Positions 56,714-64,000 of a stretch of 64,000 nt of DNA are shown here, piece after piece. The notes beneath the pieces were generated by a model that made no database searches, had not been told where the DNA came from, and worked only from the letters and a program-made list of their open reading frames with translations. The position numbers and the translations under genes are program-made. Numbering within the stretch: the first letter of the stretch is position 1; the number at the start of each line of letters is the position of its first letter. Origin of the DNA: DATBVX01 sp963696675 (lineage in GTDB: Bacteria; Pseudomonadota; Gammaproteobacteria; Steroidobacterales; Steroidobacteraceae); the NCBI GenBank assembly GCA_963696675.1, contig CAVOLM010000030.1:6059-70058 (forward strand). Direction: 5' to 3'.

Positions 56714-58047
56714 GCCGAAGATTCTTTGGAACCGATGGAGTACGTGGCCAGGTGGGCCGGGATCCCATGACGGTGGATTTCGCGTTGCGCCTCGCGAGCG
56801 GCGCGGCACGCGTGCTCGCGCCGGAGGGCGGCACCGTGCTCATCGGCAAGGACACGCGGCTTTCGGGTTACATGTTCGAGGCGGCGCTCGAGGCGGGATT
56901 CGTGGCGGCGGGCGTCGATGTCATGCTGATCGGGCCGCTGCCGACGCCGGGCATCGCCTACATGACGCAGCGCTTCGAGTGTGATTTTGGCGTGGTGATC
57001 AGCGCCTCACACAACCCCTATGATGACAACGGCATCAAGTTCTTCGATTCCAGCGGCGCGAAGCTGAGCGATGAGCTCGAGGCGCGCATCGAGGAATCGC
57101 TCCAGCAGCCGGCATTCACGCGCGAATCGAGGGCTCTTGGACGTGCCACCCGCGTCGACAGGTCACGCACTCACTATCAGGAGTTCTGTGCCGCATCGCT
57201 TCCTGCGGGCATGGATCTCGCCGGTTTCAAGATCGTCATCGATTGCGCGAACGGTGCCGCATACAAGGTCGCGCCGCGGGTGCTGGCCGATCTGGGCGCG
57301 GAAATCGTCCCCATCGGTTGCTCGCCGAACGGGCGCAACATCAATGATGGCTGCGGTTCACTGGCGCCCGAGCTTCTGCAGCTCACGGTGCCAGGTGTGC
57401 GCGCCAACGCGGGCATCGCCCTCGATGGCGATGGCGATCGGCTGGTCATGGTCGATGAGCTCGGCCGCATCGTCGATGGCGATCAGCTCCTCTACATCAT
57501 TGCGCGGGCGCGAGCGGAATCGCGCGCGCTGCGCGGGCCGGTCGTCGGCACGGTGATGAGCAACCTCGGCCTGGAGGTCGGTCTGCGCGAGCTCGGCATC
57601 GAGTTCCGGCGCGCGCCGGTCGGGGACCGCTATGTCCTTGGCCTGCTGCGCGAGACCGGCGGCACTCTCGGCGGCGAGACCTCAGGCCACCTGTTGTGCC
57701 TGGACAAGACCACGACCGGTGACGGATTGATCAGCGCATTGCAGGTTCTCGCCATCATGAAACAGACCCGGCAGAGCCTGGCCGAACTGGCGGCGGGAAT
57801 GCCGCGCTTTCCGCAGGTGCTGCTCAACGTCAAGGTCAAGGACCGCTTCGACCCGGGAGCGAACGCCGTGGTCCGGGAAGCCGTGCGCGCGATTGAAGCG
57901 GAACTCAAGCAGGACGGCCGCGTGGTGCTGCGCGCCTCGGGGACCGAGCCGGTGATCCGGGTGATGCTCGAAGGCCGCGATGAGAATGTGATTCGCTTGC
58001 ATGCCGAGCGCCTCGCCCAGATCGTCCGTAACGCCGCTGCAGCCTGA
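56710..58047 (+). CDS. glmM: phosphoglucosamine mutase
   Basis: 445 aa from GTG 56710. RRFFGTDGVRGQVGRDPMT, the phosphoserine loop ISASHNPYDDNGIKFF (Ser near 100), the metal loop ALDGDGDRLVMVDE and GGETSGHLLCLDKTTTGDG. It converts glucosamine-6-phosphate to glucosamine-1-phosphate for UDP-GlcNAc, hence peptidoglycan and LPS. The folP-glmM order matches E. coli. Confidence 0.97.
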   Translation: MSRRFFGTDGVRGQVGRDPMTVDFALRLASGAARVLAPEGGTVLIGKDTRLSGYMFEAALEAGFVAAGVDVMLIGPLPTPGIAYMTQRFECDFGVVISASHNPYDDNGIKFFDSSGAKLSDELEARIEESLQQPAFTRESRALGRATRVDRSRTHYQEFCAASLPAGMDLAGFKIVIDCANGAAYKVAPRVLADLGAEIVPIGCSPNGRNINDGCGSLAPELLQLTVPGVRANAGIALDGDGDRLVMVDELGRIVDGDQLLYIIARARAESRALRGPVVGTVMSNLGLEVGLRELGIEFRRAPVGDRYVLGLLRETGGTLGGETSGHLLCLDKTTTGDGLISALQVLAIMKQTRQSLAELAAGMPRFPQVLLNVKVKDRFDPGANAVVREAVRAIEAELKQDGRVVLRASGTEPVIRVMLEGRDENVIRLHAERLAQIVRNAAAA

Positions 58048-58136
58048 CGTTGCTTTCAGGGTAGACGCCGCTTAATATCGCGCGCCTTTTCAGGGGCGCC
58101 GCCTGGCCTCCCTTGCACTGATTCCGGAGACTTGTG

Positions 58137-58886
58137 ATGCGTCGGCCACTGGTTGCGGGCAACTGGAAAATGCACGGCTCGCGAGCCGAAACGGCCCAGC
58201 TCCTCGATGAGCTGATCCAGCAGCAGAGTAATGCGCTGGCGGCGGAAGTGGCCGTTTGTCCCCCGTTCGTCTACCTGCCGGATGCGGCGCGCCGTCTCAA
58301 GGAAAGCAATATCGCGCTGGGTGGCCAGAACGTCAGCGCTGAGCCGGTCGGCGCGTTCACGGGCGAGGTGTCGGCGGCCATGCTCAAGGACGTCGGCTGC
58401 CGTTTCGTGATCGTGGGACATTCGGAACGGCGTGCGCTGTTTCACGAGGATGACAAGCTGGTGGCGCGCAAATTCATGGCGGTGCAGAGCCAGAAGCTGA
58501 CGCCGATCCTGTGCGTCGGTGAGACGCTGGAGCAGCGCGAGCGGGGCGAAACCGAGACCGTCGTCGCGCGCCAGCTCGACGCGGTGGTGGCGGTGGCGGG
58601 CATCGCTGCTTTCGCGGCTGCGGTGATCGCATATGAACCAGTGTGGGCGATCGGCACCGGCAAGAACGCGACGCCTGATCAGGCGCAGGCGGTGCACGCG
58701 TTCATCCGTGGGAGGATCGCGGCACGGGATGCTAAAATCGCCGCCGACCTGCGCATCCTTTACGGTGGCAGCGTCAAGGCAGCCAACGCGGCGGAACTGT
58801 TCGAGATGCCGGACGTCGACGGCGGTCTGGTCGGCGGCGCGTCCCTGCGGGGCGACGAGTTCGGCAAGATCTGCGCGGCCGCCTGA
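58137..58886 (+). CDS. tpiA: triosephosphate isomerase
   Basis: 249 aa from ATG 58137 (MRRPLVAGNWKMHG). Lys11 in GNWKMHG, catalytic His in VIVGHSERR, Glu in VIAYEPVWAIGTGKNAT and the phosphate loop LYGGSVKAANAAELF. It interconverts DHAP and glyceraldehyde-3-phosphate. It lies between glmM and secG, the usual glmM-tpiA-secG order. Confidence 0.97.
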   Translation: MRRPLVAGNWKMHGSRAETAQLLDELIQQQSNALAAEVAVCPPFVYLPDAARRLKESNIALGGQNVSAEPVGAFTGEVSAAMLKDVGCRFVIVGHSERRALFHEDDKLVARKFMAVQSQKLTPILCVGETLEQRERGETETVVARQLDAVVAVAGIAAFAAAVIAYEPVWAIGTGKNATPDQAQAVHAFIRGRIAARDAKIAADLRILYGGSVKAANAAELFEMPDVDGGLVGGASLRGDEFGKICAAA

Positions 58887-58934
58887 GGGGCCGCAAAGCT
58901 AGGGTGTCAAGGGTTGAGGCAAGCATGTGGTCAC

Positions 58935-59313
58935 ATGGTCATTCTGGTGATACACGTCTTTCTGGCAGTAGCCATCATCGGGCTGGTGCTGCTGCAGAGG
59001 GGCAAGGGCGCGGATGCTGGAGCCGGGTTCGGTTCGGGCGCGTCCGGAACGGTTTTCGGCGCACGCGGCTCTGCTACCGCGCTTTCGAAAGCGACAGCAG
59101 TGCTCGCGACACTGTTTTTTGTGACGAGCCTCGCGCTCGCTTTCCTCGGCGGCAAGCGCGCGTCGAGCAGCCCAAGAGCCTGCTGGAGCGTGCCGGGACG
59201 ACACAGCAGGCGCCGGCCGCGGAAGTGCCCGCACCTCCGGCGACGACGGCTCCCGCGCCGACTGAAGCACCGGCGACGCAGGACAGCACCAGACGCCGCC
59301 TGCGCAGCCGTAA
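58935..59313 (+). CDS. secG: preprotein translocase subunit SecG, frame-broken tail
   Basis: ATG 58935: first helix MVILVIHVFLAVAIIGLVLL, then QRGKGADAGAGFGSGASGTV and the second helix ATAVLATLFFVTSLALAFLG. This is the complete SecG core of the SecYEG channel. The variable tail shifts frame at about 59168 (to KSLLERAGTTQQAPAAEVP) and near 59287 (to QTPPAQP and TAA 59311-59313). Both shifts lie in low-constraint, GC-rich sequence. tRNA-Leu follows 18 bp later. Confidence 0.9.
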
Positions 59314-59331
59314 CGCGTGCCCTGATTCTGT

Positions 59332-59416
59332 GCGGATGTGGTGGAATTGGTAGACACACTAGCTTGAGGGGCTAGCGGCGCAAGCCGTGTCGGTTCGAGT
59401 CCGACCATCCGCACCA
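59332..59416 (+). tRNA. tRNA-Leu (GAG anticodon)
   Basis: 85 nt, class II. Acceptor arms GCGGATG and CATCCGC with encoded ACCA. The anticodon stem CTAGC/GCTAG encloses TTGAGGG, giving GAG. A variable arm and GGTTCGAGTCC T-arm are present. The secG-tRNA-Leu-nuoA order is widespread in gammaproteobacteria. Confidence 0.96.
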
Positions 59417-59486
59417 TCCAGATGATCCTGACCGCCGGGCGCTGCAATCCGCCCGCGGTTTGATGGCTTTTTTGCGCCCGCGCGCC

Positions 59487-59495
59487 TGTTACAAT
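59487..59495 (+). promoter_or_regulatory. extended -10 promoter for the nuo operon
   Basis: TGtTACAAT at 59487-59495 is a TGn-extended -10 with five of six hexamer positions; no good -35 lies at the right distance (TTTTTT at 59468-59473 is the best). The predicted start is near 59502, 33 bp before nuoA. Confidence 0.45.
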
Positions 59496-59534
59496 GCGCG
59501 CCGGTTTTTCAAGACCTTGGCGCAAATCCCGCCG

Positions 59535-59891
59535 ATGTTGCACGAATACCTGCCTATCCTGATTTTTCTCATCGTCGGCGGCGGCCTGGGCGTCGTGATG
59601 CTGGTGCTGGGGTTCCTTTTTGGCACGCGCCGGCCGGACCCTGAAAAGCTTTCACCGTACGAATGCGGTTTCGAGGCCTTCGAAGACTCGCGCATGAAAT
59701 TCGACGTGCGTTATTACCTGGTCGCGATCCTGTTCATCATTTTCGACCTGGAGATCGCGTTCCTGTTTCCCTGGGCCGTCTCCCTTTCGGCCATCGGCGC
59801 GTTCGGCCTGATCGCGATGGCGCTGTTCCTCGCGGTGCTGATCGTCGGCTTCATCTACGAGTGGAAAAAGGGAGCGCTGGAATGGGATTGA
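59535..59891 (+). CDS. nuoA: NADH-quinone oxidoreductase subunit A
   Basis: 118 aa from ATG 59535 (MLHEYLPILIFLIVGGGLGV). Three membrane helices; the conserved loop KLSPYECGFEAFEDSRMKFDVRYYL contains the ECGF motif near the quinone site. First gene of the 14-subunit complex I operon. The stop overlaps nuoB by 10 bp. Confidence 0.96.
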   Translation: MLHEYLPILIFLIVGGGLGVVMLVLGFLFGTRRPDPEKLSPYECGFEAFEDSRMKFDVRYYLVAILFIIFDLEIAFLFPWAVSLSAIGAFGLIAMALFLAVLIVGFIYEWKKGALEWD

Positions 59892-60376
59892 CCGCCGAAG
59901 CCGCCGGCGCGCCACCGGTCGAGAGAGGTTTCCTGACCACCGGCCTCGACTCGCTCATCAACTGGGCGCGCACCGGCTCGATGTGGCCGATGACCTTCGG
60001 ACTCGCGTGCTGCGCGGTCGAGATGATGCATGCCGGTGCCGCGCGCTATGACCTCGACCGGTTCGGTGTCATTTTCCGCGCGAGTCCGCGCCAATCCGAC
60101 GTCATGATCGTCGCCGGGACGCTGGTCAACAAGATGGCGCCGGCGCTGCGCAAGGTGTACGACCAGATGTCCGAGCCCCGCTGGGTGATCTCGATGGGTT
60201 CGTGCGCCAATGGCGGGGGCTACTATCATTATTCCTATGCGGTCGTGCGCGGCTGCGACCGCATCGTTCCCGTTGATGTTTACGTGCCCGGCTGTCCACC
60301 GACCGCCGAGGCGCTGTTGTACGGCGTGATCCAGCTGCAGAAGAAGATCCGCCGCACCAATACGATCGCCCGGTAG
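59882..60376 (+). CDS. nuoB: NADH-quinone oxidoreductase subunit B
   Basis: 164 aa from ATG 59882. Ligands of the terminal 4Fe-4S cluster N2 lie in FGLACCAVEMMHAG (tandem Cys), MGSCANGGGYYHYSY and VPGCPPTAEALLYG. It passes electrons to quinone at the NuoB/NuoD interface. nuoC follows after 9 bp. Confidence 0.97.
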   Translation: MGLTAEAAGAPPVERGFLTTGLDSLINWARTGSMWPMTFGLACCAVEMMHAGAARYDLDRFGVIFRASPRQSDVMIVAGTLVNKMAPALRKVYDQMSEPRWVISMGSCANGGGYYHYSYAVVRGCDRIVPVDVYVPGCPPTAEALLYGVIQLQKKIRRTNTIAR

Positions 60377-60385
60377 CAGATCAAT

Positions 60386-61081
60386 ATGAGTGAACGCCTC
60401 GAGGCTCTCGCCGCCCGCCTTGACGCGCGCCTGAACGGTCGCGCGCAGCGCATGTCGTCGAACCCTCGCGAGATCACGATCGAGGTGGATGCTCCGGATC
60501 TGCTGGAAGTCGCCGGGCTACTGCGCGATGACCCGGAACTCAAGTTCGAGATGCTCATGGACGTGTGCGGCGTCGACTACCTCGAATACGGCCGCGATCA
60601 ATGGAAGACGGTCGATGCCACCGACTCGGGATTCAGTCGCGGCGTGATTCGCGAAGGTGAAGTCGAAAAGGCGCGCCCCGGATTGCGATTCGCCGTGGTT
60701 TACCACCTGCTCTCGATTACGCACAACGTGCGCGTGCGCATGCGTGTGTTCTGCCCGGACGACTCGCAGCCGATGGTCGACTCAGTGATTTCGATCTGGT
60801 CTTCGGCAGATTGGTTCGAGCGCGAGGCTTTCGATCTCTACGGGATCCTCTTTCGCGGCCATCCGGATCTGCGCCGCCTGCTCACCGACTACGGTTTCAT
60901 CGGCCATCCGTTCCGCAAGGATTTCCCGCTGATCGGTAATGTCGAGGTGCGCTACGACCCGGAGAAGCGCCGCGTCGTGTACCAGCCCGTCACGATCGAA
61001 CCACGCACCCTCGTGCCCAAGGTGATTCGCGAGGACAACCGCTACCAGCCGGCTCTCAAGGACGCGAAGCCCAATGCCTGA
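60386..61081 (+). CDS. nuoC: NADH-quinone oxidoreductase subunit C
   Basis: 231 aa. FEMLMDVCGVDYLEYG, FAVVYHLLSITHNVRVRMRV and the 30-kDa signature WFEREAFDLYGILFRGHPDLRR with GHPFRKDFPLIG are clear. Encoded separately from nuoD, unlike the E. coli NuoCD fusion, and overlapping the nuoD ATG by 8 bp. Confidence 0.97.
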   Translation: MSERLEALAARLDARLNGRAQRMSSNPREITIEVDAPDLLEVAGLLRDDPELKFEMLMDVCGVDYLEYGRDQWKTVDATDSGFSRGVIREGEVEKARPGLRFAVVYHLLSITHNVRVRMRVFCPDDSQPMVDSVISIWSSADWFEREAFDLYGILFRGHPDLRRLLTDYGFIGHPFRKDFPLIGNVEVRYDPEKRRVVYQPVTIEPRTLVPKVIREDNRYQPALKDAKPNA

Positions 61082-62328
61082 GATCCGCAACTTCACCCTC
61101 AACTTCGGTCCCCAGCATCCCGCCGCCCACGGCGTGCTGAGGCTGGTGCTCGAAATGGATGGCGAAGTCATCCATAAAGGCTGACCCGCACATCGGCCTC
61201 TTGCACCGCGCGACCGAGAAGCTCGCTGAGAGCAAGCCGTTCAACCAGACGATCGGCTACATGGACCGGCTCGATTACGTCTCGATGATGTGCAACGAGC
61301 ACGCGTACGTGATGGCGATCGAGCGCCTGCTCGGCATCGAGCCGACGTTGCGCGCCAAGTACATCCGGGTGATGTTCGATGAGGTCACGAGGATCCTCAA
61401 TCACCTCATGTGGCTCGGCTCGCACGCACTCGACATCGGCGCGCTGACAGTGTTCCTGTACTGCTTTCGCGAACGCGAAGACCTGATGGACTGCTACGAG
61501 GCGGTCTCCGGCACACGCATGCACGCGACCTACTATCGGCCGGGCGGGGTGTATCGCGATCTTCCCGAGCAGATGCCGCAGTACCAGCCGTCCAAGTGGC
61601 GCTCGCAGAAGGACGTCGACAAGCTCAACGAACGCCGCTCGGGCTCGCTCCTCGATTTCCTCGAGGACTTCACGCGGCGCTTCCCGGCGTGTGTCGATGA
61701 GTACGAAACGCTCCTCACCGACAACCGCATCTGGAAGCAGCGCACCGTCAACATCGGTGTGGTCACGCCGGAACGAGCGATGCAGCTCGGGTTCTCCGGA
61801 CCGATGCTGCGCGGATCGGGAATCGTGTGGGACCTGCGCAAGAAACAGCCCTACGAAGTCTACGAGCACATGGATTTCGACATTCCGGTGGGCGTGAATG
61901 GCGATTGCTACGACCGGTATCTGGTGCGGGTCGAGGAATTTCGCCAGTCGAATCGCATCGTCAAGCAGTGCATCGACTGGCTGCGCGCGAATCCCGGCCC
62001 GACCATGATCGAGGATCACAAGATCACGCCGCCCTCGCGCGAGCAGATGAAGGGCGACATGGAATCGCTCATTCATCACTTCAAGCTCTACACCGAGGGC
62101 TACAGCGTTCCGGAGGGCGAAGCGTACGCCGCAGTCGAAGCGCCGAAAGGCGAGCTCGGCGTCTACCTGGTGTCGGACGGCGCGAACAAGCCCTATCGGC
62201 TCAAGGTGCGCGCGCCCGGCTTTGCGCATCTCGCGAGCCTGGATGAAATGATCCGCGGGCACATGCTGGCGGATGTCGTCGCCGTGATCGGCACGCAGGA
62301 CATCGTTTTCGGAGAGATCGATCGCTGA
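61074..62328 (+). CDS. nuoD: NADH-quinone oxidoreductase subunit D, one frameshift
   Basis: ATG 61074 gives MPEIRNFTLNFGPQHPAAHG and VLEMDGEVIH; an extra A in the AAA at 61176-61178 breaks the frame, which resumes KADPHIGLLHRATEKLAESK. The 49-kDa subunit forms the quinone pocket with NuoB: GPQHPAAHG and YMDRLDYVSMMCNEHAY are both present, and the end DIVFGEIDR is canonical. Repaired length is about 417 aa. The stop overlaps the nuoE ATG (TGATG). Confidence 0.96.
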
Positions 62329-62832
62329 TGGCGAACGAGATGACAAGCCCGACGACACTCTCGCCACACGTGCGCGAGGAGATCGATCATTGGGTGAAGA
62401 AGTTCCCTCCTGGACGGCAGCGCTCCGCCGTGCTTTCGGCCCTGCGCGCCGCCCAGCATGAGAACGGCGGCTACCTCACGAGCGGAACTGATGGATGCGG
62501 TCGCAGCCTACCTGCAGTTGCCGCCGATCCAGGTTTACGAGGTGGCGACGTTCTACTCGATGTTCGAGACCCGGCCCTGCGGCCGGCATCACGTCTCGGT
62601 GTGCACCAATATCTCCTGCATGCTGTGCGGCGCCGATGACATCGTGGCGCACGTCGAGAAGAAGCTCGGCATCAAGACGGGGGAGAGCACGCCCGATGGC
62701 CGGATCTACCTCAAGAAGGAAGAGGAGTGCCTCGCCGCCTGCGTCGGCGCCCCGATGATGATGGTCGATCACATCTATCACGAGAATCTCACCCCGGCGA
62801 AGGTCGATGAGATCCTGGATGCGCTGAAATGA
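62328..62832 (+). CDS. nuoE: NADH-quinone oxidoreductase subunit E, one frameshift
   Basis: ATG 62328. HVREEIDHWVKKFPPGRQRS and ALRAAQHENGGYLT, then ELMDAVAAYLQLPPIQVYEV in the next frame, needing removal of one base at about 62480-62484. The 2Fe-2S cluster N1a ligands are in VCTNISCMLCGAD and EEECLAACVGAPMMMV. Repaired length is about 167 aa. The stop overlaps nuoF (ATGA). Confidence 0.96.
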
Positions 62833-64000
62833 GCTACGAGCAGAACCTGGTCTGCTTCGAGCCGCTCCAGCATCCGGAGTCGTGGAAGCTCGCCACCTAT
62901 CAGAAGATCGGCGGCTACGAGGCGTGGAAGAAGATCCTTGCCGAGAAGACGCCGCGCGAGCAGATCATCGATGCCGTGAAGGCTTCGGGCCTGCGCGGTC
63001 GTGGCGGTGCGGCCTTCCCGACGGGCGTGAAGTGGAGCTTCATGCCGCGCAACGCGCCGATGCAGAAGTACGCGGTCTGCAACTCCGACGAGAGCGAGCC
63101 CGGCACTTGCCATGATCGCGACATCCTGCGGTACAACCCGCATTCGCTCATCGAGGGCATGGCGATCGGTGGCTACGCGATGGGCGCGACGGTCGGCTAC
63201 AACTACATTCGCGGCGAGTTTCTCGGCGAACCCGTGCCGCGTTTCGAAGCGGCACTCGAAGAAGCCTATGCAGCGGGCCTGCTCGGCAAGAACATCAAGG
63301 GTTCCGGGATCGACTTCGATCTTTACACCTTCATCGGCGCCGGTGCGTACATCTGCGGCGAGGAGACGGCACTGCTCGATTCACTCGAAGGCAAGCAGGG
63401 CAAGCCGCGTTTCAAGCCGCCGTTCCCGGCTGCGTTTGGCCTCTATGGCGCGCCGACGACCATCAACAACACTCAGAGCTACGCTTCGGTGCCGACGATC
63501 CTGCGCAAGGGTCCGCAGTGGTTCGCATCTCTCGGCCCCGCGAATTCGGGTGGCACGGTGATCTTCTCGGTGTCAGGTCACGTCGAGCGTCCTGGAAACT
63601 TCGAAGTCCCACTGGGCATTCCCTTCAGGGATCTGCTTGCGCTCTCGGGTGGCATGCGCAAGGGGCGAGGCCTCAAGGCAGTGATTCCCGGCGGCGCCTC
63701 GGTGCCGGTCGTTCCCGGCCAGGTCATGCTCGAAACCAACATGGACTACGACAGCCTGAAAAAGTCTGGCTCAGCCATCGGTTCGGCCGCAGTCATCGTG
63801 ATGGACGAGACGACCTGCATGGTGCGCGTCCTCGAACGAATCTCGCGCTTCTTCATGTCGGAGTCCTGTGGCCAATGCACGCCGTGTCGCGAGGGCACCG
63901 GTTGGCTTAATCGCATGCTGAAGCGGATTCTCGCCGGACAGGGCCAGCAGTCGGACCTGGATCTATTGGTCGATGTCGCCAATCGCATCGAGGGCCACAC
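62829..64000 (+). CDS. nuoF: NADH-quinone oxidoreductase subunit F, cut by window end
   Basis: ATG 62829; 390 codons remain open to the window edge, of about 430 expected. The NADH/FMN site has GLRGRGGAAFPTGVKWSFMP and CNSDESEPGTCHDRDILR; IGAGAYICGEETALLDSLEG follows. N3 cluster cysteines SCGQCTPCREGTGW lie near residue 350; the fourth Cys lies beyond the edge. It is the NADH-oxidising subunit. Confidence 0.97.
   Translation, partial: MSYEQNLVCFEPLQHPESWKLATYQKIGGYEAWKKILAEKTPREQIIDAVKASGLRGRGGAAFPTGVKWSFMPRNAPMQKYAVCNSDESEPGTCHDRDILRYNPHSLIEGMAIGGYAMGATVGYNYIRGEFLGEPVPRFEAALEEAYAAGLLGKNIKGSGIDFDLYTFIGAGAYICGEETALLDSLEGKQGKPRFKPPFPAAFGLYGAPTTINNTQSYASVPTILRKGPQWFASLGPANSGGTVIFSVSGHVERPGNFEVPLGIPFRDLLALSGGMRKGRGLKAVIPGGASVPVVPGQVMLETNMDYDSLKKSGSAIGSAAVIVMDETTCMVRVLERISRFFMSESCGQCTPCREGTGWLNRMLKRILAGQGQQSDLDLLVDVANRIEGH

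Overview
The window is chromosomal DNA from a GC-rich gammaproteobacterium. Gene order supports this: gcvR-bcp divergent from dapA, a bamC-position lipoprotein, tRNA-Ser/ffs/dnaX/ybaB/recR, ppsA divergent from its regulator, ssrA-smpB-ratA-rnfH next to bamE/fur/recN/nadK, hrcA-grpE-dnaK-dnaJ-dapB-carA-carB-greA-rlmE-ftsH-folP-glmM-tpiA-secG-tRNA-Leu, then the nuo operon. This synteny is typical of the Xanthomonadales/Nevskiales/Steroidobacterales part of the class. That placement is an inference from gene order and composition. Complex I and a quinol nitric oxide reductase point to an aerobe that can detoxify NO.

Layout. 1-2.7 kb is disturbed: a partial DppB-like permease, two copies of a 28-bp repeat, an ntrX cut off inside its AAA+ domain, and an ORF joining a BepA-like M48 protease in frame to the end of the NtrY kinase. 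2.8-14.3 kb is housekeeping: phoH2, bcp, gcvR, dapA, tRNA-Ser, SRP RNA, dnaX, recR, rsgA, an M48 membrane protease, orn and three small-molecule enzymes. 14.3-19.4 kb holds ppsA, its regulator, a DUF1249 gene and a coiled-coil protein. 19.4-26.8 kb is an efflux operon with one adaptor and two RND pumps behind an AT-rich operator. 27-36.3 kb holds prc, an M28 peptidase, unknown envelope proteins, a Gfo/Idh/MocA oxidoreductase and norB-sirB2. 36.3-43.5 kb covers ribosome rescue, outer-membrane assembly, iron regulation and DNA repair. 41.8-58.9 kb is the chaperone, lysine, carbamoyl-phosphate, protease, folate and cell-wall precursor block. The window ends inside nuoF.

About twenty reading frames are broken, many in genes that are normally essential (dnaX, bamE, dnaK, folP, carB, nuoD, nuoE). 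Nearly all need one inserted base removed. This looks like residual insertion error in the assembly rather than gene decay, so broken genes are annotated over their full extent with the shift noted.

The least expected structure lies between ftsH and folP (55471-55827). Two diverged copies of one element face each other. Each has a conserved core of about 80-95 nt enclosed by its own 34-36 nt inverted repeat, and the repeat sequence differs between copies while staying self-complementary. A small palindromic hairpin sits between them. Other regulatory candidates are an arginine-rich leader peptide with a hairpin before carA, a heat-shock promoter before dnaK, a GC-rich hairpin between dnaK and dnaJ, a dyad operator before the efflux operon, and an FNR/DNR-like box before norB.
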